DNA from: Crotophaga sulcirostris
Lineage: Eukaryota; Chordata; Aves; Cuculiformes; Crotophagidae
Direction of reading: 5' to 3'
Length of the DNA: 64,000 nt
NCBI GenBank assembly: GCA_013397455.1
Contig: VYZB01000026.1
Coordinates: 3,629,408 to 3,693,407, forward strand
Shown piece by piece: positions 55,199 through 64,000 of this stretch. The notes beneath the pieces were generated by a model. It saw nothing but the letters and a program-made list of their open reading frames with translations. It was not told the origin of the DNA and did no database searches. Numbering within the stretch: position 1 is the first letter of the stretch; every line of letters starts with the position of its first letter. Made by a program: the position numbers and the translations under genes.

Positions 55199-57378
55199 GT
55201 ACGAACTGCCGGCCCCCAAAGTCCTGTGGGAGGTGGGAGCAGAGGGCTGGAACACAGTCACCTCCTTATGGGTGCTGGGTGGGCCCACTCCCATCACCTC
55301 CAGTGCCATCAGGGGAACGGGGCTTCACTGTCACCCGAGGGTATGGTGACAAAGTCGGCATTCTGCAGATCCAGGGGGAGGTGCGGATCCCCCGGAGCAC
55401 CAGCACCATGGAGTACCGGGGCGTTCTGGGGACGCTGAGCACCATGGTGAAGATGGAGGGACCGCGCAGCCTCTACAGCGGGCTGGTGGCCGGGCTGCAG
55501 CGGCAGATGAGCTTCGCCTCCATCCGCATCGGGCTGTACGACTCGGTGAAACAGCTCTACACGCCCAAGGGTGCTGAAAGTGAGTGTGGGAGCAGTCAGG
55601 ACCCCATCCCTCTGCACCCTCCATCTCCATCCCAATGCATGACCCTCTCCTGGAGGGGCACAGCCCACCCTGGTGGGCACAATCCCCTGAAACTGCAACC
55701 CCCAAGCCCCAGTTTCTCACCCTGGGGTCCCCGCAGGGCTGGGGGTCCCCACAGAGCCGGGGTTCCCAGCACCTCCCCTCTCCAGGCACAGGGCTGGCAG
55801 CGCGGGTGCTGGCGGGCTGCACCACGGGAGCGGTGGCGGTGACGTGTGCCCAGCCCACCGACGTGGTCAAGGTGCGGTTCCAGGCCAATGGGGCACTGCC
55901 GGAGAGCAGCCGCCGGTACAGCGGCACTGTGGACGCCTACCGCACCATCGCCAGGGAGGAGGGCATCCGCGGGCTCTGGAGAGGTATGGACAGATGGGAT
56001 TGGGGTGGGATGGGGATTGGCTGGGGACAGAGATGAGATGGGAATAAGAATGGAAACGGCAATGGGGACATGGAAGGGGACAGGGATGGGATGGGAGAAT
56101 GCAGATAGAATCTGGTCAGAAATGACCTCCAAGATCATTGAGTCCAACTGCACCTGTCCGCTTACTAAACCAGATCCCTGAGAAACTCATCTACCTGTCT
56201 TTTAAACACCTCCAGGAATGGTGACTCAACCACCTCCCTGGGCAGCTGTGCCAGCGCCTGACAACCCTTTCAGTGAAAAAAATTTTTCCTAATGTCTAGT
56301 CTGAACCTCCCCTGGCACACCTTGAAGCCATTTCCCTTCGTTCTATCGCCTGTCACTTGGGAGAAGAGACCAACACTCACCTTGCTACAACCTCCTTTCA
56401 GGCAGTTGTAGACAGTGATGAGATCTCTCCTCAGCCTCCTCCAGGCTAAACAATCCCAATTCCTTCAGCCACTCCTCATGACTTGTGCTCCAGCCCCTTC
56501 ACCAGCCTTGTTGCCCTTCTCTGGACACACTCCAGCACCTCAATGTCTTTCTTGTAGTGAGGGGCCTTAGGGATTCAGGGTGGGACAGGGATGTCAACAG
56601 GATGGGGCTAGGGGTGAAATGGGAATGGGGATGGGGACAGCAGGGCTGCAGCACCTATCCAGAATGCTCCAGGAGGGGACGTGACCACCATCGCTGATGC
56701 CACAATCATCTTGCACAGGGACGCTGCCCAACATTGCCCGCAATGCCATCGTGAACTGTGGGGAGCTCGTCACCTACGACCTCATTAAGGACGCACTGCT
56801 GCGGGCACAGCTGATGACAGGTGAGACCAGCACCAAGGGAATGTGGCCACGCACCATCCCCATCCCCATGACACTCAATCCCTGGCTTTGCCCCGCAGAC
56901 AACGTCCCTTGTCACTTTGTGGCTGCCTTTGGAGCTGGTTTCTGCGCCACAGTGGTGGCGTCACCAGTGGATGTTGTGAAGACGCGATACATGAACGCCA
57001 GCCCCGGGCAGTACCGGAATGTGCTCAGCTGCCTCCTCGCGCTGCTGATGCAGGACGGCCTTGCCGGCCTCTACAAGGGGTGAGTGTGGGGCTGCCCTGC
57101 TGGGCACTGCTGACCTTGGTGCGACGATGGGCACCAACATCAGCACGGACCAGCTCCGCTTCACACCACGGCATCGCCCAGCACACCCCAAACATCCCAA
57201 CCCATGTGCCACCACCGAGGCATCAGGCAGGGCCTCGGTGTTCCTGCCATGTCCTCTTCAGTGCTGTTTTTCCCGGTGCAGGTTCATCCCCTCCTTCCTT
57301 CGGCTCGGCTCCTGGAATGTGGTGATGTTCATCTCCTACGAGCAGCTGCAGCGCGCCCTGGCGCTGCCCCGACCCTGA
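55073..57378 (+). CDS. UCP3: UCP3, avian mitochondrial uncoupling protein
   Basis: An inner-membrane carrier of the mitochondrial solute carrier family (SLC25). In birds it is usually called avUCP and is linked to proton leak, fatty-acid handling and limiting of reactive oxygen (family knowledge). Six coding exons, 55073-55198, 55369-55579, 55786-55983, 56719-56820, 56899-57079 and 57282-57378, join in phase to 304 residues plus TGA. The three carrier repeats each show the signature: [22 protein letters not shown] and [12 protein letters not shown]. Family motifs [18 protein letters not shown] and [16 protein letters not shown] are intact. The start [17 protein letters not shown] sits in a good context (gccacgATGg). 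Length is close to the roughly 307 residues known for avian UCP. No frameshift or lost residue is seen. The UCP3 rather than UCP2 assignment rests on position next to C2CD3 and residues such as [14 protein letters not shown]. Confidence 0.96.
55241..55340 (+). repeat. Direct repeat copy B, in the first coding intron of UCP3
   Basis: Partner of 54521-54620. It ends 28 bases before UCP3 coding exon 2. Confidence 0.88.
55369..55579 (+). CDS. UCP3: UCP3 coding exon 2
   Basis: Acceptor ttctgcag, donor GAAA|gtgagt. It encodes the matrix loop and helix 2 ([20 protein letters not shown]). Confidence 0.95.
55786..55983 (+). CDS. UCP3: UCP3 coding exon 3
   Basis: Acceptor ctctccag, donor GAG|gtatgg. 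It encodes helix 3 and the second carrier motif, then [14 protein letters not shown]. The loop [13 protein letters not shown] is shorter than in mammals. Confidence 0.95.
56112..56572 (-). mobile_element. CR1 LINE 3' region in UCP3 intron 3, reverse
   Basis: Contains AAGATCATTGAGTCCAACTG, CACCTCCCTGGGCAGCTGTG and TCTGGACACACTCCAGCACC. This is a different, older-looking CR1 subfamily than the copies with the ccatgggcaggg block. Confidence 0.88.
56719..56820 (+). CDS. UCP3: UCP3 coding exon 4
   Basis: Acceptor ttgcacag, donor ACAG|gtgaga. It encodes helix 4 ([20 protein letters not shown]). The preceding intron carries a reversed CR1. Confidence 0.95.
56899..57079 (+). CDS. UCP3: UCP3 coding exon 5
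   Basis: Acceptor ccccgcag, donor AAGGG|gtgagt. It encodes helix 5 and the third carrier motif ([20 protein letters not shown]) through to LAGLYKG. Confidence 0.95.
57282..57378 (+). CDS. UCP3: UCP3 coding exon 6
   Basis: Acceptor ggtgcag. It encodes helix 6 ([20 protein letters not shown]) and ends LALPRP then TGA. Confidence 0.95.
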
Positions 57379-57721
57379 CCCCTCCAGCCCTTCTCACCGG
57401 TGTTGGTGAGACACACGAGTAAATTATATTAATTGTTGAAGCAGCAAAGGAGCAGCAACGCCACACATCCCCAGCCTGATGGGACCCAGAGAGGGACTGG
57501 TGAGATGGAAGAAGAAATGATGCTGTTTGTGGAGCAGTGGGGGAAAACAGAGGTTTCCAGAGAAACATTTGGGGAGGAATGAAAAAATGCTTATAGGCTT
57601 TCCAGCTGGGGAGAGCATCACGTCCCAGCAGCGGTGGGAACAAGGCAAGCGGTGTGGGCAGATGAGACGGAGTCAAGGACCAGGGGATAGGGTGATTCCT
57701 GTTATTCCTTACTGATGCTTG

Positions 57722-57727
57722 AATAAA
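57722..57727 (+). terminator. UCP3: UCP3 poly(A) signal candidate
   Basis: AATAAA 344 bases past the stop codon, the first canonical signal in sense orientation. Confidence 0.6.
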
Positions 57728-57967
57728 CCACCCCTATGGGGTTTGATCGCAGCACGGCTCAGGGCTGATTTGCCTTTTTTGGGGGAGTTCAGGGTCATTC
57801 TCCTGGCCCCAGAGTGCCACTGGCTCCCAGCCCAAAGGAGAAGACAAACCAGGCCTTGTCTGAAAGCAAAAGAAGAGTTTGGCTTCCCAGGGTGCAGCAC
57901 ACTGTTGGGGATTGGCTTTAGTGAAGATGATTTCTGTGATTAGCAGAGGTCAAGGGAGGTGATTCTC

Positions 57968-58508
57968 CCTCTCTGCTCTACTCCCGTGAGACCCCACCTG
58001 GAGTCCTGTGTTAAATTCTGGGATCTCCAACATAAGAAGGATATGGAACTGTTGGAACAGGTCCAGAGGAGGCCACAAAGATGATCAGAGCCTGGAGCAC
58101 CTCTGCTGCGAGGACAGGCCGAGAGGGTTGAGCTTGTTCAGCCTGGAGAAGAGAAGGCTCCAGGAAGACCTCATAGCAGCCTTCCAGTACCCAAAGGGGC
58201 TCCAGGAAAGCTGGGGAGGGACTTTTTACAAAGGCAAGTACTGACAGGATGAGGGGGAATAGCTTTAAATTGGAAAGGGGGAGGATTTAGATTAGCCATT
58301 AGGAAGAAATTCTTCATGGTGAGACCCTGGCACAGGTTGCCCAGGGAAGCTGTGGCTGCCCCCTCCCTGGAGGTGTTCAAGGCCAGGTTGGATGGGGCCT
58401 TGAGCAGCCTGGGCTGGTGGGAGGGGTCCCTGCCCATGGCAGGGGGGTTGGAGCTTGATGGGCTTTAAGGTCCCTTCTAACTCAAACCATTCTATGAATC
58501 TATGATTC
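57968..58508 (+). mobile_element. CR1 LINE 3' region between UCP3 and the UCP2 relic
   Basis: Starts about CTCTGCTCTACTCCCGTGAG and ends with the tail ctatgaatctatgatt. It contains the CR1 block CAGCCTGGAGAAGAGAAGGC and the usual 3' blocks. Confidence 0.92.
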
Positions 58509-59261
58509 AGAAAAAAATAAGCACCTCAGGTGGGTATGGGGGTTCATGGGCTCTCCCACGCTTCTTCCTGCTCTGCCCCCGTTTACCAGCACTACAGCAG
58601 CAGGTGAGTCCCCATGGTGTGCTGGGCACCCTCCATCCTTGGGGAACCTCCCCAGCCTTGGGCACCCCTGCCATCCCTTCCTGAGGGGTGCTGGGGACCA
58701 TCCCTGCACCATCTCTGGTGATGTCCACATCCCACCTGCATTTTCAGGAGAAGCAGGTAAAGCTGGGGGGATGATGCTGGTGATGAGCCCACTTTGTCCA
58801 CCTCCAGCCCCAGCTGCAAGGAGCAGACACCTCCCAGCCTCTGGGGAGCAGGATGGGGCAGCCACAATGCTCGCGAAGGGCTGGACCCCTGCAGTGTGGG
58901 TCCAGAAACTCAGGTGGGGAGAGGAAGAGGGTGGGGAAGCCACAGCAGGCAGGCTGCTCCCTCTGTGCCTTCAGCTTCATTTCATCCCACTCCCATGCCC
59001 CAGAGGGAGATGAAACCCAGAGTTTCTCCCATTATGTTCCTGAAAAGGCTGCGGGGTGGAGGGGATTACAGTGGGCAAAAATGGGATTAGTGGGGGCTGT
59101 GTGGATGCAAAACGGTGTTGACTTTTGCAGCAGCCAAGTGAGCTGTGCACCAATGCCCTGAAACACTGAGCAGCTTTCCTAGACAGAACCCCCCCTCAAA
59201 TTCCATCCCCTCCTGCATCCAATCCCTTCTCACTCCTCTTTGCCAGCCCCTGCCACCACCT

Positions 59262-59660
59262 GCACCACAGTGGGGTTCAAGCCTCCCGAGGTGCTCCAAG
59301 AGCTGCAGCCAATTTCCATTCCAAGTGTCCACCCCAGGTGGGGAGGGAGCCCCGGGGTTGCACCGTACAATAATCTGGGTTCACAAATCCCACCACGGCT
59401 CTTGCTGAGCAGATACAACCTCCCCTGCCCCTTTGCTTCTGGCCAGCTTCTGCACCACACACGTTGTCTCCTCTGTGGATGTGGTGGAGCCAAGGTATGT
59501 GAACATTGCTCTATGGCAGTACGGGAACTCTGAGTAAATCTTGTTGTCTTTTCTTCCCTGGTTTTGGAGGTTGAGCTGGGAGTACTCCAATCTCCCAAAA
59601 TCCACCATCACCCTCCACATCACTGCGGTGCTGCTGCTGCAGGGTGGCAGCCATAGAGCA
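59262..59660 (+). pseudogene. UCP2: Degraded UCP2-like uncoupling protein relic
   Basis: Two segments resemble separate uncoupling-protein exons. At about 59262-59300 the sequence reads VGFKPPEVL where UCP2 and UCP3 start; no start codon is left, and the DNA just before it resembles the UCP3 exon 1 leader (ccagcccctgccac). At about 59411-59534 an AG acceptor is followed by LPCPFAS, then after a shift FCTTHVVSSVDVVEPRYVNI and ALWQY, and then a stop; this parallels UCP3 exon 5 at 56899. FCTT and the ALxQY ending are typical of UCP2, whereas UCP3 here has FCAT and SPGQY. A weaker segment at 59610-59660 (HITAVLLLQGG) may be the rest of exon 5. Exons 2-4 and 6 are not found. Position between UCP3 and DNAJB13 is where UCP2 lies in mammals. 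A decayed tandem copy of UCP3 is the main alternative. Confidence 0.75.
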
Positions 59661-59795
59661 GAGTCCAGAAAGCTTGACAGAACTGAGTCCCAGGGCAAAC
59701 AGCCTCCAGGGTGCTGTGTTTTAGGGTGATCCTGTGTTTTAGGGTCCCTGGTACTTGGAACAACCTCTATCCAGTCACAGTGCTGGCTGCAGAGC

Positions 59796-59801
59796 TTTAT
59801 T
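59796..59801 (-). terminator. DNAJB13: DNAJB13 poly(A) signal
   Basis: AATAAA on the minus strand, 31 bases after the DNAJB13 stop codon, implying a very short 3' untranslated region. Confidence 0.75.
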
Positions 59802-59832
59802 AGTGGAAGGAGAGATGGAAGGTCATCATCCC

Positions 59833-59986
59833 CTAGGAGAGGAGGGCGCTTTTCAAGAGCTTTTTCTTCTCAGGCGTGAGCTTCTTGGGAAAGCAGATGT
59901 TGAAATATATGAGGAGGTCACCCTTGCGCTGGGGTTCCTGGAGCAGAGGCATCCCCTCCCCTGGCACAACTTTACAGTACCTGGGG
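59833..59986 (-). CDS. DNAJB13: DNAJB13 last exon with stop
   Basis: I chose the acceptor ctttgcag because it keeps the family's (D)PRY before [11 protein letters not shown]; the alternative ccccag six bases further in would lose it. It ends LLKSALLS then TAG. Confidence 0.9.
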
Positions 59987-62900
59987 CTGCAAAGCAGAGG
60001 AAGGGGCTGAGAGGAGCTGTGGATGATCCTGAACACAGGAGCCGTGGCACAGAACCCCAGTGTGTCCATGTGCAGAGCCCCACACATGGAGCAGGCTTCT
60101 TAGGGCAGGTTTTCTCCTCCAGCTTCATCCTTGGCCTGCGCTCCTCTTCCACCATTTTGCCCTCAGGTTCCTTGCCCAGCAGGCTGTACCATCCAGCCCC
60201 CATCTCACTCCTGTCTTCCACCCACACCAAGTCCTCTCCCAGCCTCTGCGACCAGCACTATGGCCCCAAACCAGACGAGTACGTGCTGGGCAGTGCCGAG
60301 CTCTGGCTGAGGAGGAACAGGCCATGCTGAGGTTCCTCCCAAGCACCCACTCACTTCCTTGGCCACCAGCTCTGCAGAAAGGCCCCATTCGACCCCCTAC
60401 TGGCTGCTTGCCCCATGGCACTTACTCCACGATGTCATTGATGGGGATGTTCAGGAGCCTCCCATCCAGTGTTCTCACTTCCACCGTGCAGCCGATCAGC
60501 GCCTGCAAGGCACAGAGTGGGACCCAGAGCTGCACTTGCAGCCCCAGAGAGAAAACATAAGCTGGGGCTTGCTCAGGCCCCTCACTTGGCTCCTCACCTT
60601 TCCCAGGGGGATGGTGGCAACATAAACGAGGTTGTCATCGATTCTTTTAAACCTTGGGTGGAGTTTCTCTCGGACAACAAAGGTGATGTCAGCTGGAATG
60701 ACGTTTGGGCCCTAAAATTAAGGAAAAAAAATAAAGATACATGGAAAGGGTTTGGTGTAGCACAAATGATTTTACACAGGGAAAGGCACCATGGATGCTG
60801 GTCTGTTTGTTGCTGCTTTCAGCTGGCTATGGAGAAGGGAAAGGCATTTTCTTCCTTTTCAGAAAAGAAGTCTTTGATAAGATTCCTGCTTTCTCAAGGG
60901 AAATCAGACTGAATCATAGAACCAGTCTGGTTTGGGTTGGAAGGGACCTTAAAGCCCATCCAGCTCCAACCCCCCTGCCATGGGCAGGGACCCCTCCCAC
61001 CAGCCCAGGCTGCTCCAGGCCCCATCCAACCTGGCCTTGAACACCTCCAGGGAGGGGGCAGCCACAAGCTTTCACAAAGGTGATGCCAGGCAGAAACCCA
61101 CCCTATTCAATTTTTTTTTATCTATCCAGAGGAAAATCCAAGTGGGAACGGCTGCTTAGAGTGTTTCTGAGCACAATAACACTGAATCGCCCCGTTAGCC
61201 ACGACAACAACTGCACACAGCCTGCAGAAATAGGAAATGTGCAGAGTGCACAGTCAGTTCCAAGGAAACCTGGCCCAGAATATCATGTCGCAGTCACTAC
61301 CTGGTCCCCCTCCTTCTCGAAGGTGATCCTGGTGCCCTGCTTCCACCCCGGTTGCACATCAATCGTTAGGATCTTATCTCTGATGGTGCTCGTTTGATCA
61401 TCTTCATTCATCACCTGGTGGTGGACAAGGGAGAAGAGCTGGGTCCTGTCTGGAGAGGTGGGTCTGTGGTCCAGCAGGTGCTTGCCTCTGCTCTGTCCTC
61501 AGAGCAGCCAACACCAGGCGCTGGTTCCACCCACGGCAGCACTGAGCCTCTGGGCTGGATCATGATCCTGCGGTGCTGGACACAGCCCCACAGACAGGAC
61601 AGGCATCCCTGGGTGGCCACCCACTCTGTCATAGCACCATAGAAGGGTTTGGGTTGGAAGGGATCTCAAAGGTCATCTGATCCAAACCTCTTGCAGTGAG
61701 CAGGAACATCTTCAACTCAATCAGGTTGCTCAGGGCCCCATCCAACCTGACCTTGAATGTTTCCAGGGATGGGGCACCCACAACTTTTCTGAGCATCCTG
61801 TGCCAGTGTCTCACCAATTGTAAACAATTTCTTCCTTACATCCAGTCTGAATCTCCCCTCTTTTGGTTTATAACCATCACTTCTTGTCCTATCACACCAG
61901 GCCCTGCTAAAAAGTCTGTCCCCATCTTTCTTGTAGGCCCCCTCATATGTTGAAAGGTCACTATAAGGTCTCCCCAGTCTTCTGTTCTCCAAGCTGAAAA
62001 ACCCAACTCTCTCAGCCTGTCCTCACAGGAGAGGTGCTCCAGCCCTCTGATCATTTTCATGGCCTCCTCTGGACCCAGTCAAACAGCTCCATGTCTTTCC
62101 TGTGCTGAGGGTTACAGAACTGGGCACAGCACTCCAGGTGGGGTCTCACTGAAGCAGAGCAGAGGGGCAGAATCCCCTCCCTCCTCCTCTGGCCACGCTG
62201 CTTTTGCTGCAGCCCAGGACACCGTTGGCCTTCTGGGCTGTGAGCGCACATTGCTGGCTCATGCTGAGCTTTTCATCCCCCAGTACCCCCAAATCTTTCT
62301 CAGCAGGGCTGTCACCCCCCTGAGGGACACCACTGCATATGAGCCAGCAGAGAAAAGGGTGAGGACAGCTCGTGCTCCACAGCATGGTGTCTGTGGGTAC
62401 AAATGGGATCAGGTCAAGCAGAAGAAACTCAGGGCTGGAACCAGGAGACTGGGATAGCGAGAGGAGAGACGCTGGTCACTAAGAGTAAAAAGACCACTGC
62501 CCTATGTGAAAGTGAAGCTGTGCTCCCTCTCTGCCCCCCTCTGAAATCAGCCCTGTCTTCCCACCAGCCTTTTCAGCCCCTTTCAGGCTGAATTCCCTTT
62601 GGTAAGCCAGGAGAGAGGGAGGCACCAGTGTGGATCCTGCTGGTCTTTGTGCTTGGTTTGGGTCAGACCCCTCTCCACGGCACAGAGTGCTGCGATCTGC
62701 CAGACCCCTGAGCTGGACCAGCCCCAAAGCCCCAGGCTCCACTGGAACGCCCTGTGCTGAGAGTTCCATCCAAAATCCACACCCTGCCAAGAGCACTCTC
62801 CCTTCACGCCCACCTCCCCTACCCTGCGGGAGATCTTGATCTTCTTGGTGCAGCCATAGAACAGATCTTCAAGGGAGAGGTAGAGATCCCGCACGACTGG

Positions 62901-63520
62901 GGGGTCTTGCTTCATGGTTCCTCGACCTCGCAGCCCTCCGAAGGGCAGGGTCAACTCCGAGCCATCCTCAGCAAAGAATTCTGCATGAGTAAGCACAGGG
63001 GGGTCATCTTGCTTAGATCAGAGCTTGGGGGTCCCTGGGGTCCCCTTATTGCAGAAGCTGAGCACCCCAAATATGCCACCCAGGAACAGAAACCTCCCAT
63101 CTGCTCCTGCCTGGGACAGCCTTCCCCCTCCAACTCAAGTGTTTTTTGCCACAAGTGTTGATCTTTCTCATATTTACAGCAGCCTCGTCAACCTGGCCCC
63201 TCTTTTTGAGGGAAATCCTCCAAGAACAGGGTCACATCTGGGGAGAGCTGACACCCTGCATGTGCACCCTTGGACCTCTTGCCCACCCAGGACTGGGGGA
63301 AGTCAGGATCAAACCCCCAAGCACTGAGGACCAGCAGCCCCAGAGCCCCTCTACCTACCAGCAAAAGGGTTGTCTCCACCAAAGAACTCCTTGAAGACTT
63401 TGTCAGGGTTGTTGTGAAACACGTAGCCAACAGTCCAGGGGTTATCATCGCCATACTCCAAGGGGATGCCACCTTTGAGACCCTCTTCTCCAAACTTGTC
63501 GTAGATACCTTTCTTCATAG
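59833..63520 (-). CDS. DNAJB13: DNAJB13, axonemal J-domain co-chaperone (5'-partial, six exons)
   Basis: DNAJB13 is an Hsp40-type protein of ciliary and sperm-flagellar axonemes, a homologue of radial spoke protein 16 (family knowledge). Minus-strand exons 63520-63359, 62980-62823, 61414-61301, 60711-60598, 60502-60426 and 59986-59833 join in phase to about 258 codons plus TAG. They match human DNAJB13 from its residue 59 or so onward; the J domain lies beyond the right edge. Order on the protein: Gly/Phe-type linker ([20 protein letters not shown]), then the C-terminal peptide-binding region ([50 protein letters not shown]), ending [11 protein letters not shown]. There is no zinc-finger region, as expected for subfamily B. 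Two introns hold CR1 copies. No frame defect is seen. Confidence 0.94.
60426..60502 (-). CDS. DNAJB13: DNAJB13 window exon 5
   Basis: Acceptor cttgcag, donor GGA|gtaagt. It reads [20 protein letters not shown] and INDIV. Confidence 0.93.
60598..60711 (-). CDS. DNAJB13: DNAJB13 window exon 4
   Basis: Thirty-eight codons, acceptor attttag, donor AAG|gtgagg. It reads [20 protein letters not shown] and ends TIPLGK. Confidence 0.93.
60912..61072 (-). mobile_element. CR1 LINE 3' end in a DNAJB13 intron, reverse
   Basis: Begins GAATCATAGAACCAGTCTGG and runs through CCCCCCTGCCATGGGCAGGG to CTCCAGGGAGGGGGCAGCCA. In the same orientation as DNAJB13. Confidence 0.9.
61301..61414 (-). CDS. DNAJB13: DNAJB13 window exon 3
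   Basis: Thirty-eight codons, acceptor ccaccag, donor CAG|gtagtg. It reads [20 protein letters not shown] and ends FEKEGDQ. Confidence 0.93.
61629..62335 (-). mobile_element. CR1 LINE region in a DNAJB13 intron, reverse
   Basis: Begins CATAGCACCATAGAAGGGTT and continues for about 700 bases into the ORF2 C-terminal remnant (minus-strand frame [19 protein letters not shown]). Frames are broken. Confidence 0.92.
62823..62980 (-). CDS. DNAJB13: DNAJB13 window exon 2
   Basis: Acceptor catgcag, donor AGG|gtaggg. It contains [20 protein letters not shown] and ends KKIKISRR in phase 0. Confidence 0.94.
63359..63520 (-). CDS. DNAJB13: DNAJB13 window exon 1
   Basis: Acceptor ccctaag, donor GCTG|gtaggt on the minus strand. 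It reads (A)[17 protein letters not shown] and ends [12 protein letters not shown]. It directly follows the J domain in the family. Confidence 0.93.
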
Positions 63521-64000
63521 CTTAGGGAACAAGGAGAAGTTGGGAATGGTCACACTTTCCCATGCTGGGTGCTGGGAGAGAGTCACAGCTCAAGAGCCAG
63601 GTTTTGCTTGGATGGAGGCTGGAGAGGGAGGGTCCCCAACACCTTGAGAACAACAAATTGGGGTGGAAGCAGGAATACAGGCCAGCAATCAGCCTGTCTG
63701 AGGGTGACAGAGCCAAGACCACCTCCTTCATCATGCCAGTGACTGGGATTCACACCTCAACACACCTCTGACCAGAGCAGAGACACTTCAGACCCAGCCC
63801 AGCCCCTCCTGCCCCTAAACTCTGTGGAAGGGACTCATTCATTTTTGGCCACAAAGTTGGTGAAGGGTTTAGAGGAGAAGCTGTATAAGGAGAGGCTGAA
63901 ATCACTGGATCTGTTCAGCCTGGAGGAGATGGGGGGGGGGGGGTTGCTCATAGCCATTCACTGCTTCCTCGAAAGGGAAGGAGGAGCAAGCGCTGATCTC
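63521..64000 (-). other. DNAJB13: DNAJB13 intron, right window edge
   Basis: No J-domain exon (HPD motif) is seen here. A CR1-like fragment starts near 63858. The rest is unrecognised. Confidence 0.6.
63858..64000 (+). mobile_element. CR1-like LINE fragment at right edge
   Basis: AGAGGAGAAGCTGTATAAGG and CTGTTCAGCCTGGAGGAGAT resemble the CR1 stretch before the poly-pyrimidine-free 3' block. A run of 13 G follows at 63931-63943. It runs off the window. Confidence 0.6.

Larger units (their letters stand above)
57740..59795. other. UCP3-DNAJB13 intergenic region
   Basis: Contains a CR1 copy (57968-58508) and the uncoupling-protein relic (59262-59660). The stretch 58510-59260 is GC-rich and shows no exon I can support, although it would lie inside or before the lost gene. 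Confidence 0.6.

Noticed and set aside
58510..59260. Further UCP2 exons (2, 3, 4) upstream of the relic
   Set aside because: I found no stretch resembling the carrier motifs or helix sequences of those exons, and some would be out of order.

Overview
The window looks like bird nuclear DNA. It is full of CR1 LINE 3' ends, the retrotransposon typical of birds and other reptiles, and its genes have many short exons. Three protein-coding genes lie in the order C2CD3 (+), UCP3 (+), DNAJB13 (-). This matches the mammalian order C2CD3-UCP3-UCP2-DNAJB13, except that an intact UCP2 is absent. The species cannot be named from the sequence alone.

Region 1 (1-52.6 kb, fairly AT-rich) is almost wholly C2CD3. 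The 5' end lies outside the window. I could chain 31 coding exons in phase, giving 2242 codons plus a stop, with the stop codon at 51863-51865 and a poly(A) signal at 52590. The product is the centriole/cilium protein with repeated C2 domains. One intron (43170-43813) carries minor-spliceosome (U12) signals, one (15553-16471) has a GC donor, and one exon has a tandem NAGNAG acceptor. The introns hold CR1 fragments in both orientations, two small hAT-type inverted-repeat elements, and a long pyrimidine microsatellite that contains a 722-base assembly gap.

Region 2 (52.6-57.7 kb, GC-rich) holds a short intergenic stretch and UCP3, the avian uncoupling protein. UCP3 has a TATA box, a non-coding first exon and six coding exons encoding 304 residues. 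A direct repeat of about 100 bp lies once just upstream of the TATA box and once in the first coding intron.

Region 3 (57.7-59.8 kb) contains a CR1 copy and, at the position where UCP2 sits in mammals, two short degraded segments. They resemble the first coding exon and the fifth coding exon of an uncoupling protein, and several residues are UCP2-like rather than UCP3-like. I read this as the remains of a dead UCP2 gene; it is the most interesting item in the window.

Region 4 (59.8-64 kb) holds the last six coding exons of DNAJB13 on the minus strand, a J-domain co-chaperone of the ciliary/flagellar axoneme. The exons for the N-terminal J domain lie beyond the right edge. C2CD3 and DNAJB13 both serve cilia; UCP3 is an unrelated mitochondrial carrier between them.
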